Assembly (NCBI GenBank): GCA_016932575.1
Contig: JAFGCO010000067.1
Span: forward strand, 186,001 to 250,000
DNA length: 64,000 nt
Origin: a bacterium
Lineage (GTDB): Bacteria > Zhuqueibacterota > QNDG01 > JAFGCO01
Reading direction: 5' to 3'
The notes under the pieces were generated by a model. It was not told the origin of the DNA and searched no databases. It worked only from the letters and a program-made list of their open reading frames with translations. Both the position numbers and the translations under genes were made by a program. Numbering within the stretch: position 1 is the stretch's first letter; every line of letters begins with the position of its first letter. Shown here piece after piece: positions 16,701 through 25,331 of this stretch.

Positions 16701-17171
16701 TTATGACTGCTTGTTTCTTTTCTTTTTCAGACAGTTTCCCTCAATCTGTTTCATGGCACCCAGCAAAAGCTTGACATGGTTTACCAGGTCCGGTTTTTTC
16801 TGGTCCGGAATCGAGTGCAGGATACTCTTCCAGAAAAACTGTGTGCATTCGCGCAGGCGCCTGGCTTTGTTTAATCCTTTTTCCGTTAATTCCACGATAA
16901 CTTTCCGGCGGTCCGTTTCATGGGTTCGTCGGATAATAAAGCCATCTCTTACCAGCACATCCACAATGCGGGTTAAAGTCGAGATGGCCAGGTTTAATTC
17001 ACAGCTGAGTTGTTTCATGGTCATGGCACGCTTACGGTACAGGGCTTCCATCGTATAATGCTGGGAAAGGGTGACTCCGTGGCAGGCCTTTTCATTCCGA
17101 TCCAGCGTTACAATGCGATGAATCAGTTTTGACATAAGCCAGGCGAGTTTTTTATCGATTTGCATATTCAT
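16701..17171 (-). CDS. MarR-family transcriptional regulator
   Basis: I start this at ATG 17171 (156 aa); the open frame runs upstream to 17336, but that part crosses the promoter and operator. The winged helix-turn-helix is clear: MTMKQLSCELNLAISTLTRI, VDVLVRDGFIIRR, then the wing THETDRRKVIVELTEKG. N- and C-terminal helices for dimerisation frame it. MarR proteins bind 16-20 bp palindromes and are released by small ligands, often phenolic or acyl compounds. A 17-bp palindrome sits directly over this gene's own -10 element, so it very probably represses itself with the GNAT and thioesterase genes. The ligand is unknown; control of a thioesterase hints at a fatty-acid-type signal. Confidence 0.87.
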   Translation of the reverse strand: MNMQIDKKLAWLMSKLIHRIVTLDRNEKACHGVTLSQHYTMEALYRKRAMTMKQLSCELNLAISTLTRIVDVLVRDGFIIRRTHETDRRKVIVELTEKGLNKARRLRECTQFFWKSILHSIPDQKKPDLVNHVKLLLGAMKQIEGNCLKKKRNKQS

Positions 17172-17199
17172 TATCGGCTCAATATTTGTATGCACTATA

Positions 17200-17216
17200 A
17201 TTTGTATAATACAAAT
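17200..17216. promoter_or_regulatory. Probable MarR operator palindrome
   Basis: ATTTGTAT-A-ATACAAAT is a perfect 8-1-8 palindrome 28 bp before the MarR start and overlapping the -10 of its promoter. An extra half-site ATTTGTAT occurs at 17184-17191, exactly 16 bp from the first arm, which could seat a second dimer. Length, symmetry and position fit autorepression. Confidence 0.75.
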
Positions 17217-17242
17217 ATATAAATATCTCACTTCCATGTCAA
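17214..17242 (-). promoter_or_regulatory. Sigma70-type promoter of the MarR operon
   Basis: On the minus strand there is a perfect TTGACA (17242-17237), a 17-bp spacer and TATATT (17219-17214), five of six consensus bases. The palindrome at 17200-17216 begins within the -10 and covers the likely start of transcription. Confidence 0.7.
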
Positions 17243-17404
17243 GAATAAATTTAATTGTAATGGCTGTATGGTGAAAAAAATCATAAACGATACCATGGAC
17301 GGCTGTCATCCGCCTTTGGAAAGCCGCGCCAGTCACCCTTATCGAATCCTTTTTGGTTCATATCCTGCCGGCTGGCAGATTTTCACGATTTGTCATACAA
17401 ATTT

Positions 17405-17440
17405 TTGACACTTGACAATTTCCAATTAAATGATTAATAT
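17405..17440 (+). promoter_or_regulatory. Candidate promoter of the TonB receptor operon
   Basis: Two perfect TTGACA hexamers lie at 17405-17410 and 17412-17417. The second is followed after 17 bp by TAATAT (17435-17440). Transcription from here would leave a leader of about 175 bases before the receptor start, containing the hairpin at 17514-17530. Confidence 0.45.
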
Positions 17441-17513
17441 ATTTTCAATATTCTGCATTATGCCCTTCTTGGGCCAGGGGGACAGTCAATGTTTTTTTTA
17501 ATGTGGTGCTGTC

Positions 17514-17530
17514 ACAGATTTGAAATCTGT
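17514..17530. promoter_or_regulatory. Perfect 8-1-8 palindrome in the receptor leader
   Basis: ACAGATTT-G-AAATCTGT is an exact inverted repeat. Flanking bases can extend the pairing (GTG..TGC on the left against GCA..CAC on the right, roughly 17503-17538). It lies about 90 bp before the receptor start and could be a repressor site or an RNA hairpin. No U-run follows, so it is not a plain terminator. Confidence 0.45.
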
Positions 17531-17620
17531 CTGCACACCGTAATTCTCTTCCGTTATCACCTGTTTTATTTTTTATTATCAACCCTGCAATAAACTCTGA
17601 TTAAAGAATAGGAAGGAGCC

Positions 17621-20347
17621 ATGAAAATAAGGAACGCTGTTTCGATCGGGACGATCTTGATTTTAAGTCTGCAAGCGGGTCTTTTCGCACAGACCACAGG
17701 CAAAATCTCCGGCACTGTGCTGGATGCCGAAGACGGGGGGGCTCTGATGGGTGCCAACGTGATTATTGAGGGCACCCAACTTGGCGCTGCTGCCGGTACA
17801 GATGGTTCTTTTTATATCCTCAATATCCCTCCGGGAACCTATGACTTGCGCATACGGATGATGGGTTATAAAGATTACCTTTTAACCAATCTTCGCGTCT
17901 CGGTTAACCGAACCTCGGAAGTGAACATCCAGATGGAATCCACTGTCATGAAAGGAGACGTGGTGGTGGTGACCGCAGACCGGCTTGCTGTGAAAAAAGA
18001 CCAGACCGGATCCATTCGCAATGTGTCTGCGGAGGAAATCGCCGTGCTGCCGGTGGAAAGCGCCAGTGATGTCATCCAGCTGCAGGCCGGCGTGGTGGAC
18101 GGCCATTTTCGCGGGGGACGCCTGACTGAAGTCTCGTATCTTGTGGATGGCATGAAAGTGGACGACACATTTGGCGGGGAGGGACGGGTAGTGGACGTGG
18201 AAACCGAAGCCATTCAGGATCTGGAAGTGATTACCGGAACATTCAATGCCGAATACGGCCAGGCCATGAGCGGTGTGGTGAACGTGGTCACCAAGGATGG
18301 CGGCAACGCCTTCCACGGATCGGTTTCCGGTGCCATGGCCGGATATGTCACCAAGAGGGACCATATATTTATCGGTTTGCCGGATGATAATTTTAAATCA
18401 TTCTGGGGCAATCTCCCTGAATACGCCAGGCAAAATGATATCAAGATTCAACTGGACGGTCCCATCATCAAAGACCGCCTGACCTTTTTCGTGAATTACC
18501 GGAATGAAGACAACGACAATTATCTGAACGGCATCCGCCGGTTTAATGTCACCGATTACAGCGATTACGAATCTCCATATCAGCAGGGCTGGTTTACTAT
18601 GGATACAGGAGACAGTGCCTATGTGCCGCTGGACTACAGTAAAAATCAGTCGCTGATGGGAAAATTAACCTTAAAGGGAAAACAGGCCAAGCTGAGCCTG
18701 TCATACACGCGGGACCTGAATGAGTGGATGGCCTATAATGATAACGACATGGATGGGGCTTCAGGGAGCGGTTATCAGTTTAAATACAATCCTGATGGCA
18801 AAACTTCCAAACATCGGGAAACCGATATGATAGCCGCCCAGCTCAACCACATGTTTGCCAAAAACGCGTTTTATGAACTGAAGGCATATGTCAAACAAAG
18901 CACATACGGTCACTATCTATTTGAAAAGCCGGGAGATTCAGGGTATGAGCCTTTTATCTATCTGGCAAATCAGAATCATACCGGATTTTATACGGGCGGA
19001 CAGGGCCGGAACCATGACACCAATGATTCCGATGATTTCAATCTCAAATTCGACCTGACCTGGCAGGCAGACAGGCACCACAGTTTAAAAACAGGCATCG
19101 TCTATACAGATATCCGATTTTCCATTGCGGATGCCCAGATCATCGACCTGAATCCTGAAGCAGATTTTTCTCCGGGCCTCCCGGATGACTCCACCGCATT
19201 CGCCGATATATACACACAGGAGCCCATGGAGCTCTCTGCCTATATTCAGGATAAAATGGAATTTAATGAAATGGTGATCAATGCCGGTCTGCGGTTCGAC
19301 TATTATGATTTGAATACTACCCATCCGTCCAACTGGAGAAATCCGGCCAATACAGATCGAAGCGAGTCATCCAGACTCTCTGACGAACTGGAAACGAAAC
19401 CGGAATATCAGATCAGCCCGCGTCTCGGATTATCGTATCAACTGGGCAAGACGGCGGTTCTGCATTTCAGCTACGGTCATTTCTTTCAGATGCCGCCCTA
19501 TTACGCATTATACAGCAATCATTCCAGAACCATTCAGACTGACGGGAACACACGCCTGGGCAATCCGACTTTAAAAGCCGAAAAAACGATCAGCTATGAA
19601 ATCGGATTATGGCAGGAAATTGCAAACGACATGAGCGTTGAAGTGGCCCTGTTCTATCGGGATATCTATGATTTACTGACTGTGAATGTGGTAGAAACCT
19701 ATTACGCCGTTCGTTACGGACTGTATGGAAATATCGATTATGCCAATTCCCGGGGACTGGAACTGAAATATGACATGCGGCATCAGAATTTCACGGCCAA
19801 TCTGAATTATACTCTCCAGTATACCCGGGGAAATTCGGACAATCCAAGCACGACCTTTGACCGGGCCGGAGAAAACCAGGATCCGATTCCTTATCTGGTT
19901 CCCATGAGCTGGGACCAGAGACACACGCTCAATCTGTCGATGGGATACAACACCCGACGATATGGAGCGACACTGACTGCAAAATACGGATCCGGCCGTC
20001 CGTATACCTATGAGCCGGTTGCGCAATCCGTGATGAGCCGGGTTAATTTGTATATCAACAATGACTTGAGACCCCCCACATTTACTTTGGATTTACGTTC
20101 GTTTTATGAAATTCCTCTCAAGGGCAATTACCGGCTGCGATTTATGCTGAGCGTCTACAATTTACTGGATCGGCTGAACACCAATTGGGTGGAATCGAGC
20201 ACGGGTCAGGCATACACCCGTATCTTATTGCCCGGCGATTACAACAGCCATAAATCGGATTTCAACACGGTTTATGACCGGGTACAGAATCCCAGTGCCT
20301 ATTATGCGCCGCGCCTGGTGAAACTTGGCATGGGCATCTTTTTCTAA
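17621..20347 (+). CDS. TonB-dependent receptor with carboxypeptidase-regulatory-like N-terminus
   Basis: A 908-aa outer-membrane receptor. A signal peptide (to about residue 23) precedes a carboxypeptidase-regulatory-like domain (GKISGTVLDAEDGGALMGAN, about 26-105). A plug domain follows (about 115-225: VLPVESASDVIQLQAGVVDG, then ITGTFNAEYGQAMSGVVNVV), then a long barrel of alternating strands ending in LVKLGMGIFF with terminal Phe. Receptors of this type take up bulky ligands using TonB energy. The start has a GGAAGGAG site. It heads an operon with a giant secreted protein (36-bp gap) and a PorV-like barrel (32-bp gap). That grouping suggests the three handle one surface-exposed or secreted product. 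The ligand cannot be inferred. Confidence 0.9.
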   Translation: MKIRNAVSIGTILILSLQAGLFAQTTGKISGTVLDAEDGGALMGANVIIEGTQLGAAAGTDGSFYILNIPPGTYDLRIRMMGYKDYLLTNLRVSVNRTSEVNIQMESTVMKGDVVVVTADRLAVKKDQTGSIRNVSAEEIAVLPVESASDVIQLQAGVVDGHFRGGRLTEVSYLVDGMKVDDTFGGEGRVVDVETEAIQDLEVITGTFNAEYGQAMSGVVNVVTKDGGNAFHGSVSGAMAGYVTKRDHIFIGLPDDNFKSFWGNLPEYARQNDIKIQLDGPIIKDRLTFFVNYRNEDNDNYLNGIRRFNVTDYSDYESPYQQGWFTMDTGDSAYVPLDYSKNQSLMGKLTLKGKQAKLSLSYTRDLNEWMAYNDNDMDGASGSGYQFKYNPDGKTSKHRETDMIAAQLNHMFAKNAFYELKAYVKQSTYGHYLFEKPGDSGYEPFIYLANQNHTGFYTGGQGRNHDTNDSDDFNLKFDLTWQADRHHSLKTGIVYTDIRFSIADAQIIDLNPEADFSPGLPDDSTAFADIYTQEPMELSAYIQDKMEFNEMVINAGLRFDYYDLNTTHPSNWRNPANTDRSESSRLSDELETKPEYQISPRLGLSYQLGKTAVLHFSYGHFFQMPPYYALYSNHSRTIQTDGNTRLGNPTLKAEKTISYEIGLWQEIANDMSVEVALFYRDIYDLLTVNVVETYYAVRYGLYGNIDYANSRGLELKYDMRHQNFTANLNYTLQYTRGNSDNPSTTFDRAGENQDPIPYLVPMSWDQRHTLNLSMGYNTRRYGATLTAKYGSGRPYTYEPVAQSVMSRVNLYINNDLRPPTFTLDLRSFYEIPLKGNYRLRFMLSVYNLLDRLNTNWVESSTGQAYTRILLPGDYNSHKSDFNTVYDRVQNPSAYYAPRLVKLGMGIFF

Positions 20348-20383
20348 GAATTTTTACATTATTTAAAAGAGGATAATATTGCC

Positions 20384-23300
20384 ATGAAAACAATCGATCA
20401 TAGATCGCTGACATTCATTACTTTGCTATGTACGGCCACAATGCTTTTCAGTCAGGGACGGCCCTATGATGGTCCTGATGATCCGGCGGGAGACCGGGCG
20501 CTCGTCCGCCGCGGAATTATGGACGGAAACCGGGTCCGGCTGCAGTTCCGTAACACCACCGAACTTTCGGACTGGGGTACCGGTGCCGATCCCTTTGCCA
20601 GCAAATGGCCGAACACCCTGGACGGTGTCAAAATGAGCGATGGTATCGGTTTGCTGATCGCCGCCCGGGTTTATCTCAAGCAGGACACCATCCCGGTGGA
20701 TGACTGGACAACCATTCAGAACTGGAATACAGCGCAGCAGGGAACCCTGGACACGCTCTACTTTCTGCAGACCAGTTATCGTGAAGAGATGGATTACAAT
20801 GCGGAAGGAGATATCAGTTACGGATTGTATCCGGTTTACGGTTATTTTAATGAGGGCGCCTCCAATATGGATGAAAGCCCGGCCATCAGCGACGATCCGG
20901 ATTCATGGCCGCAAAGCGGCTGGCCCGCTAAGAACGGGCTTCTCTATCCGCCGATGCTGGATGAGGAAGGCGAGCTTCAACGGTATTTCCACGGACGGTT
21001 CGGCCGCGGCACGGAAGAGGCCCCTTCCAAAGCGGATCTGGAATGTTTCTTTGTGGCCAATGACGCCCAGGATCAGGAATATTTTGAAGATACGTTTCCG
21101 ACAGCCTATTATCCCCGGGACGGCGAGCAGATCGGAGACCGGTATCCCGGTATCAGCATCGGATACGGCAAGCCCTGGGGCGGCATTGGCATCCGTGTGG
21201 CCCAGAGAGGGTATCAGTGGCGGGCCGTCGAAGCCCAGGATGCCATTTTCTGGGAATACAATATTGCCAATACTTCCAAATATGATATCAATGAAGTGGC
21301 CTTCGGTTACTGGGTGGACAACGGGATCGGGGGTACGGACGGCGATGATGAGCTCGGAGCATTCGACGCCCGGATCGACCTGGCCTATTCCTGGGACATC
21401 GATGGACTGGGTGTGGGCAGCTTTCGCACCGGCACCATGGGATTCGCGTATCTGGAAAGCCCGGGTATTTATGACGATGGAATCGATAACGATACGGATG
21501 GCCTGACCGATGAACGCCGCGATAAACCGGCAGAATGGGCGGATCCGGCCGGAAGCTGGGTGGGACCGGAACACGGAATTACCAATATGACCTGGTTTCT
21601 TGAAACCTACAGAAAAAAACCGGATGAATTAAAAGAACACTGGGAGGGGGATGAAGATCAGGACTGGCGTCCCTTTTCAGATGACAATGGAAACGGTGTA
21701 TGGGACGAAGGTGAGTATGCGGGTGATGATGTCGGAATTGACGGATTCGGACCCAATGAACGGGGATGGAGTTCCGAATTGAAAGATGAGGGCGAGTGCG
21801 ACGGGAAACCAAGTTATAAAAATGATAACGAATGCGAACCCAATTTCAATGCAATGGATATTTCTGAATCCGATATGCTGGGACTGACGGCCTTCCAGAT
21901 GTTTCCGATCAGTGAAAGGACCAAATTGACCACTTCCGGCGGTGACGGTTCCGGATATCACTGGTTCTTCGGCGACCAATCCATGTTCCAAGTAATGACC
22001 AAAGATTCGCTGCAGGAATTGAGCGGCGAGACCACACAGAATCTGGTCGAGGTCTTTGCGTCCGGTATTTTCCCGCTCCGGCAGGGTCAAACGGAACGCA
22101 TCTCCATGGCAGAGATCCATTCATATGATCCTCTGGAGGGATTAAACAGCGATGATCATCTGGCCCCGGCACTGTTTAAGCAGAAAGAAGTCGTTCAGAT
22201 TATTTACGGACGCGATTATCAATTTACCAAGGCGCCACTGCGGCCGACACTGAACGCCGTTGCCATGGACGGACGGGTTGTGCTCACGTGGGATGACGCT
22301 TCGGATCGGTTTACCACAGAGCCCCTGCTGAACAACATCAATGATTTTGAAGGATATAAATTAATGAAGGCAACCGACAAACTGTTCAGCGAGGCAGAAA
22401 CGATCACAGACGGTTATGGAAATCCAAAATTCAAAACTGCGATTTTTCAATGTGATGTCAAAGACGGCATTACCGGTTATACGGACTACAATCTCGACAA
22501 AACGGGGGGCCAGGGATTCTATCTGGGCGATGACACCGGTCTGCAGCATTTCTATATTGACGATGAAGTGCAAAACGGCGTGACCTACTATTACGGACTG
22601 GTCGCCTATGACTACGGGATCCACCCGGATTCCCTGAGGCTGGACGAAGCAGCGGCTGAAGAAGGCCTGCAGGAAATCGTGGGATTTTTACCCTCCATCA
22701 CGGATGCAGTTCCCGAACTGGATCAGAATGATAACTTTGTATCTATTCCTTCGAATATGGTGATTGTCACGCCGGGTGCCGATGCTGCAGGGAGAACCGT
22801 GACAGATTCCACATGGGTTGATGAAAACGAGACGGCTTTTCGAGGCACGGGTACAATCGCGCCGGACATCATCATGCCGGATTCCATGCGCATCGGATCC
22901 ACCTATGAAGTGGAATTCAGCAATTATATCATCCGGAAGAAAAACAGCCAATACTGGGATTACGGCGTCAATTATGTGGCCAACGGGCTTCGTGTTTACC
23001 GGAATAAAAACGGTGAACGGCATTTGATATACGAGGATGTCGCGGCGCTTGATGAAGAGGGCGAGCCGACCAAACCCACCAAATACAGCACCGTGCTGAC
23101 CGACGGACGGTCGATCGAAGAGATCGGCACGTATTTTATCAATACTTCTGGCCGTTACACGGGACTTTTTGACGGGATGCGGCTGTATGTTCAGGATGAC
23201 GTGGGCACTCCGGAGCTGGATCGGAGAATAGATATCGGCACCGGCTGGTATCCCAGGAAGGATCCGGATATTCCCGTGGATGTCATTCTGGATGATGATT

Positions 23301-24148
23301 ATATCTATTATGCCTGGGATTACCGGATCCGTTTTCTCAATGAAGATGAAGAGATGTACCAGCCCAGGTACGGACGAGGCGCTATTTACGATGTAAACAA
23401 CGAAAAAATAGACACGGATTATATGGTTACGGACGCCATTATTCCGTTTATCGTCGAAAACATGAGTCATGTGGATTCAACACGGTTTGAAATTTCGAAC
23501 GGCGATACCACCTATCTTCCAGAGCTGATGGAAGTGGTGATATTGAAAGAAAATATTGACAGCGTCGGCATCGTTGATCTTGCCAGGGACAGAATCATTG
23601 TCGGCTGTCTGAGGCCCGAAAGCGACCGGTGGGCGGATGGGATATTCGAACTGGACTTCGTCGGCGACAGTTTACTGATTCAGCCTCAGCCCGGCGATGT
23701 GTTCTGGGTAAAATTCCGGCGTCCGTTCTGGAAAGACGATAAATTTGTATTCAGTATTGAAAGCACGCAGTCAGAGTCCAAAACCGCCGTTAAGCAGGAC
23801 ATGAACAAAATCAAGGTGGTACCCAATCCGTATGTGGCCACCAATCTGATGGAGCCGGCCTTGCAGTACTCCACATTGAACCAGAAACGCCGGATCATGT
23901 TTACCCATGTTCCGGAAAAATGCACCATCAAAATTTTCACCATCAGCGGTGTATTTGTGGATGAAATTCAGGTACCTGAGGACGGACTGGTTTCTTACGG
24001 CGGTTTGGGTGACTCGGCCACCGGTATTATTCACTGGGATCTTCGCAGCCATGAAGGACTGGAAATTGCTGCAGGGGTGTATGTATTTCATGTGAAAGAC
24101 CGGGAAACCGGGCTGGAAAAAATCGGCAAATTCGCGGTAATCAAATGA
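20384..24148 (+). CDS. Very large exported protein with FN3-like and FlgD/sorting-like C-terminus
   Basis: This 1254-aa protein starts with a signal peptide (to about residue 24). The first 600 residues are Asp/Gly/Trp-rich with no recognised catalytic domain; they include Ca-binding-like runs (DGIDNDTDGLTDE near 366 and DDNGNGVWDEGE near 433) like thrombospondin type 3 or dockerin loops. A fibronectin III-like stretch starts near 617 (PTLNAVAMDGRVVLTWDD, then GYKLMKATD). The last 110 residues have KVVPNPYVA, CTIKIFTISGVFVDEI, IHWDLRSHEGLEIAAGVYVF and KIGKFAVIK, a FlgD-like/type IX sorting-like Ig domain. It is probably exported to the surface, perhaps helped by the PorV-like protein encoded next. 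Function unknown. Confidence 0.82.
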   Translation: MKTIDHRSLTFITLLCTATMLFSQGRPYDGPDDPAGDRALVRRGIMDGNRVRLQFRNTTELSDWGTGADPFASKWPNTLDGVKMSDGIGLLIAARVYLKQDTIPVDDWTTIQNWNTAQQGTLDTLYFLQTSYREEMDYNAEGDISYGLYPVYGYFNEGASNMDESPAISDDPDSWPQSGWPAKNGLLYPPMLDEEGELQRYFHGRFGRGTEEAPSKADLECFFVANDAQDQEYFEDTFPTAYYPRDGEQIGDRYPGISIGYGKPWGGIGIRVAQRGYQWRAVEAQDAIFWEYNIANTSKYDINEVAFGYWVDNGIGGTDGDDELGAFDARIDLAYSWDIDGLGVGSFRTGTMGFAYLESPGIYDDGIDNDTDGLTDERRDKPAEWADPAGSWVGPEHGITNMTWFLETYRKKPDELKEHWEGDEDQDWRPFSDDNGNGVWDEGEYAGDDVGIDGFGPNERGWSSELKDEGECDGKPSYKNDNECEPNFNAMDISESDMLGLTAFQMFPISERTKLTTSGGDGSGYHWFFGDQSMFQVMTKDSLQELSGETTQNLVEVFASGIFPLRQGQTERISMAEIHSYDPLEGLNSDDHLAPALFKQKEVVQIIYGRDYQFTKAPLRPTLNAVAMDGRVVLTWDDASDRFTTEPLLNNINDFEGYKLMKATDKLFSEAETITDGYGNPKFKTAIFQCDVKDGITGYTDYNLDKTGGQGFYLGDDTGLQHFYIDDEVQNGVTYYYGLVAYDYGIHPDSLRLDEAAAEEGLQEIVGFLPSITDAVPELDQNDNFVSIPSNMVIVTPGADAAGRTVTDSTWVDENETAFRGTGTIAPDIIMPDSMRIGSTYEVEFSNYIIRKKNSQYWDYGVNYVANGLRVYRNKNGERHLIYEDVAALDEEGEPTKPTKYSTVLTDGRSIEEIGTYFINTSGRYTGLFDGMRLYVQDDVGTPELDRRIDIGTGWYPRKDPDIPVDVILDDDYIYYAWDYRIRFLNEDEEMYQPRYGRGAIYDVNNEKIDTDYMVTDAIIPFIVENMSHVDSTRFEISNGDTTYLPELMEVVILKENIDSVGIVDLARDRIIVGCLRPESDRWADGIFELDFVGDSLLIQPQPGDVFWVKFRRPFWKDDKFVFSIESTQSESKTAVKQDMNKIKVVPNPYVATNLMEPALQYSTLNQKRRIMFTHVPEKCTIKIFTISGVFVDEIQVPEDGLVSYGGLGDSATGIIHWDLRSHEGLEIAAGVYVFHVKDRETGLEKIGKFAVIK

Positions 24149-24180
24149 TCGCCGGAAAATAAGAAAAGTGAGGCATAACC

Positions 24181-25245
24181 ATGAGCTCAAAACGATATAT
24201 TAAACTCATTGCAATTACTGCGGTTTTAATTATTGCGATTCGGGGACAATCTCAGGTGGAAAACCGGGTGGCCACAACAGCCGCGAGTTTCCTGGAAATC
24301 GGTATCGGCAGCGCCGGCAGCGCCATGGGCGAAGCGTATGTATCCATGCCCAGGGATTTAACTTCTTTATACTGGAATCCGGCCGGGCTGGGAATGATGA
24401 GCCAAAACAGTGTGATGGTCATTCATCAACCCTGGATCGCCAATACCAATTGTACCTTTTTCGCTGCCAATCTGGTGATTCCCTCTGTAGGCACGCTGGC
24501 TGCTGGTGTGACCTATATGGGGTATGGCACCATGGATGTGACTACTGTGGAAGATCCTGAAGGTACCGGGGAGACATTCAGTCCAAGCGATTACGCATTC
24601 AGTCTGGCGTACAGCCGCAGGCTGGTGCAATGGTTCTCTTTTGGGGCAACTTTCAAGTATGTCACCTCACAGATCTGGCATTGCAGTGCCAGCGTCATGG
24701 CCGTGGATCTTGGTGTGCTTGTCAACACGGGATTCTTTTCTCCCACCCGCAACCGGGAAGACGGCATGATGATCGGCATGAGTATTTCCAATTATGGCGG
24801 CCGTATGGAGTACGACGGTATCGATCTCCTTTCTACGGTGGATCCTTACCCGCAATATGAAGGAAATTTCGCCTTTAATCGAGGCAAATATGATCTCAAT
24901 GCCTGGGAACTCCCTCTCATTTTCCGGGTGGGACTATCCCTTCATGCGTTTAAAGCATCCGGCCAGAGATTAACACTGTCCGCAGATGCACTGCATCCCA
25001 ACAATAACAGTGAATCTGTGAATATCGGCGGAGAATACGGACTTCGGCTGCCCGGCATGGGTGAGCTCTTTCTGCGGGGCGGATACAAGGCTCTGTTCAT
25101 GGATAAGTCGGAATATGGCGCCACATTTGGCGGAGGGGTTCTGATATATGTCACAAGAACGTCTTCACTGCAGATCAATTATGCCTATAAAAGTATCGGT
25201 ATCCTGGGCAATATGCACAGTTATGAACTGGGCATAAATTTTTAA
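24181..25245 (+). CDS. PorV/PorQ-family outer-membrane protein
   Basis: The 354-aa product has a signal peptide and the hallmark start of the PorV/PorQ (UPF0164) family: ASFLEIGIGSAGSAMGEAYV followed by LTSLYWNPAGLGMM (about 35-75). The rest is a FadL-like barrel of alternating strands, ending SYELGINF with terminal Phe. In Bacteroidota PorV shuttles cargo of the type IX secretion system from the translocon to the attachment complex. Standing directly after a giant protein with a sorting-like C-terminus, it may handle that protein. Core type IX genes (sov/sprA, porK-N) are not in this window, so the link is by family only. A terminator follows at 25274. Confidence 0.85.
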   Translation: MSSKRYIKLIAITAVLIIAIRGQSQVENRVATTAASFLEIGIGSAGSAMGEAYVSMPRDLTSLYWNPAGLGMMSQNSVMVIHQPWIANTNCTFFAANLVIPSVGTLAAGVTYMGYGTMDVTTVEDPEGTGETFSPSDYAFSLAYSRRLVQWFSFGATFKYVTSQIWHCSASVMAVDLGVLVNTGFFSPTRNREDGMMIGMSISNYGGRMEYDGIDLLSTVDPYPQYEGNFAFNRGKYDLNAWELPLIFRVGLSLHAFKASGQRLTLSADALHPNNNSESVNIGGEYGLRLPGMGELFLRGGYKALFMDKSEYGATFGGGVLIYVTRTSSLQINYAYKSIGILGNMHSYELGINF

Positions 25246-25273
25246 TTCATATTGAGTTTTTTTATCTTTTACA

Positions 25274-25314
25274 CCCCCTGTCTCCCTCTCCAAAGAGGAC
25301 GACACGGGGGTTTT
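25274..25314 (+). terminator. Rho-independent terminator after the receptor operon
   Basis: A C-rich arm CCCCCTGTC pairs with GACACGGGGG with one bulged base, an inner stem CCTCT/AGAGG stabilises the loop, and TTTT follows. It lies 28 bp after the PorV-like stop and before the ribosome site of the next gene. Confidence 0.75.
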
Positions 25315-25331
25315 CTCATTAAGGAAGGCCT

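Noticed and set aside
20700-21506. 268-codon plus-strand frame inside the giant protein
   Set aside because: Frame-shifted Arg/Pro/Ile-rich shadow with no ribosome site, wholly inside the larger gene.
22688-23470. 260-codon minus-strand frame opposite the giant secreted protein
   Set aside because: Antisense shadow arising from Asp/Gly-rich codons; no signal or motif.
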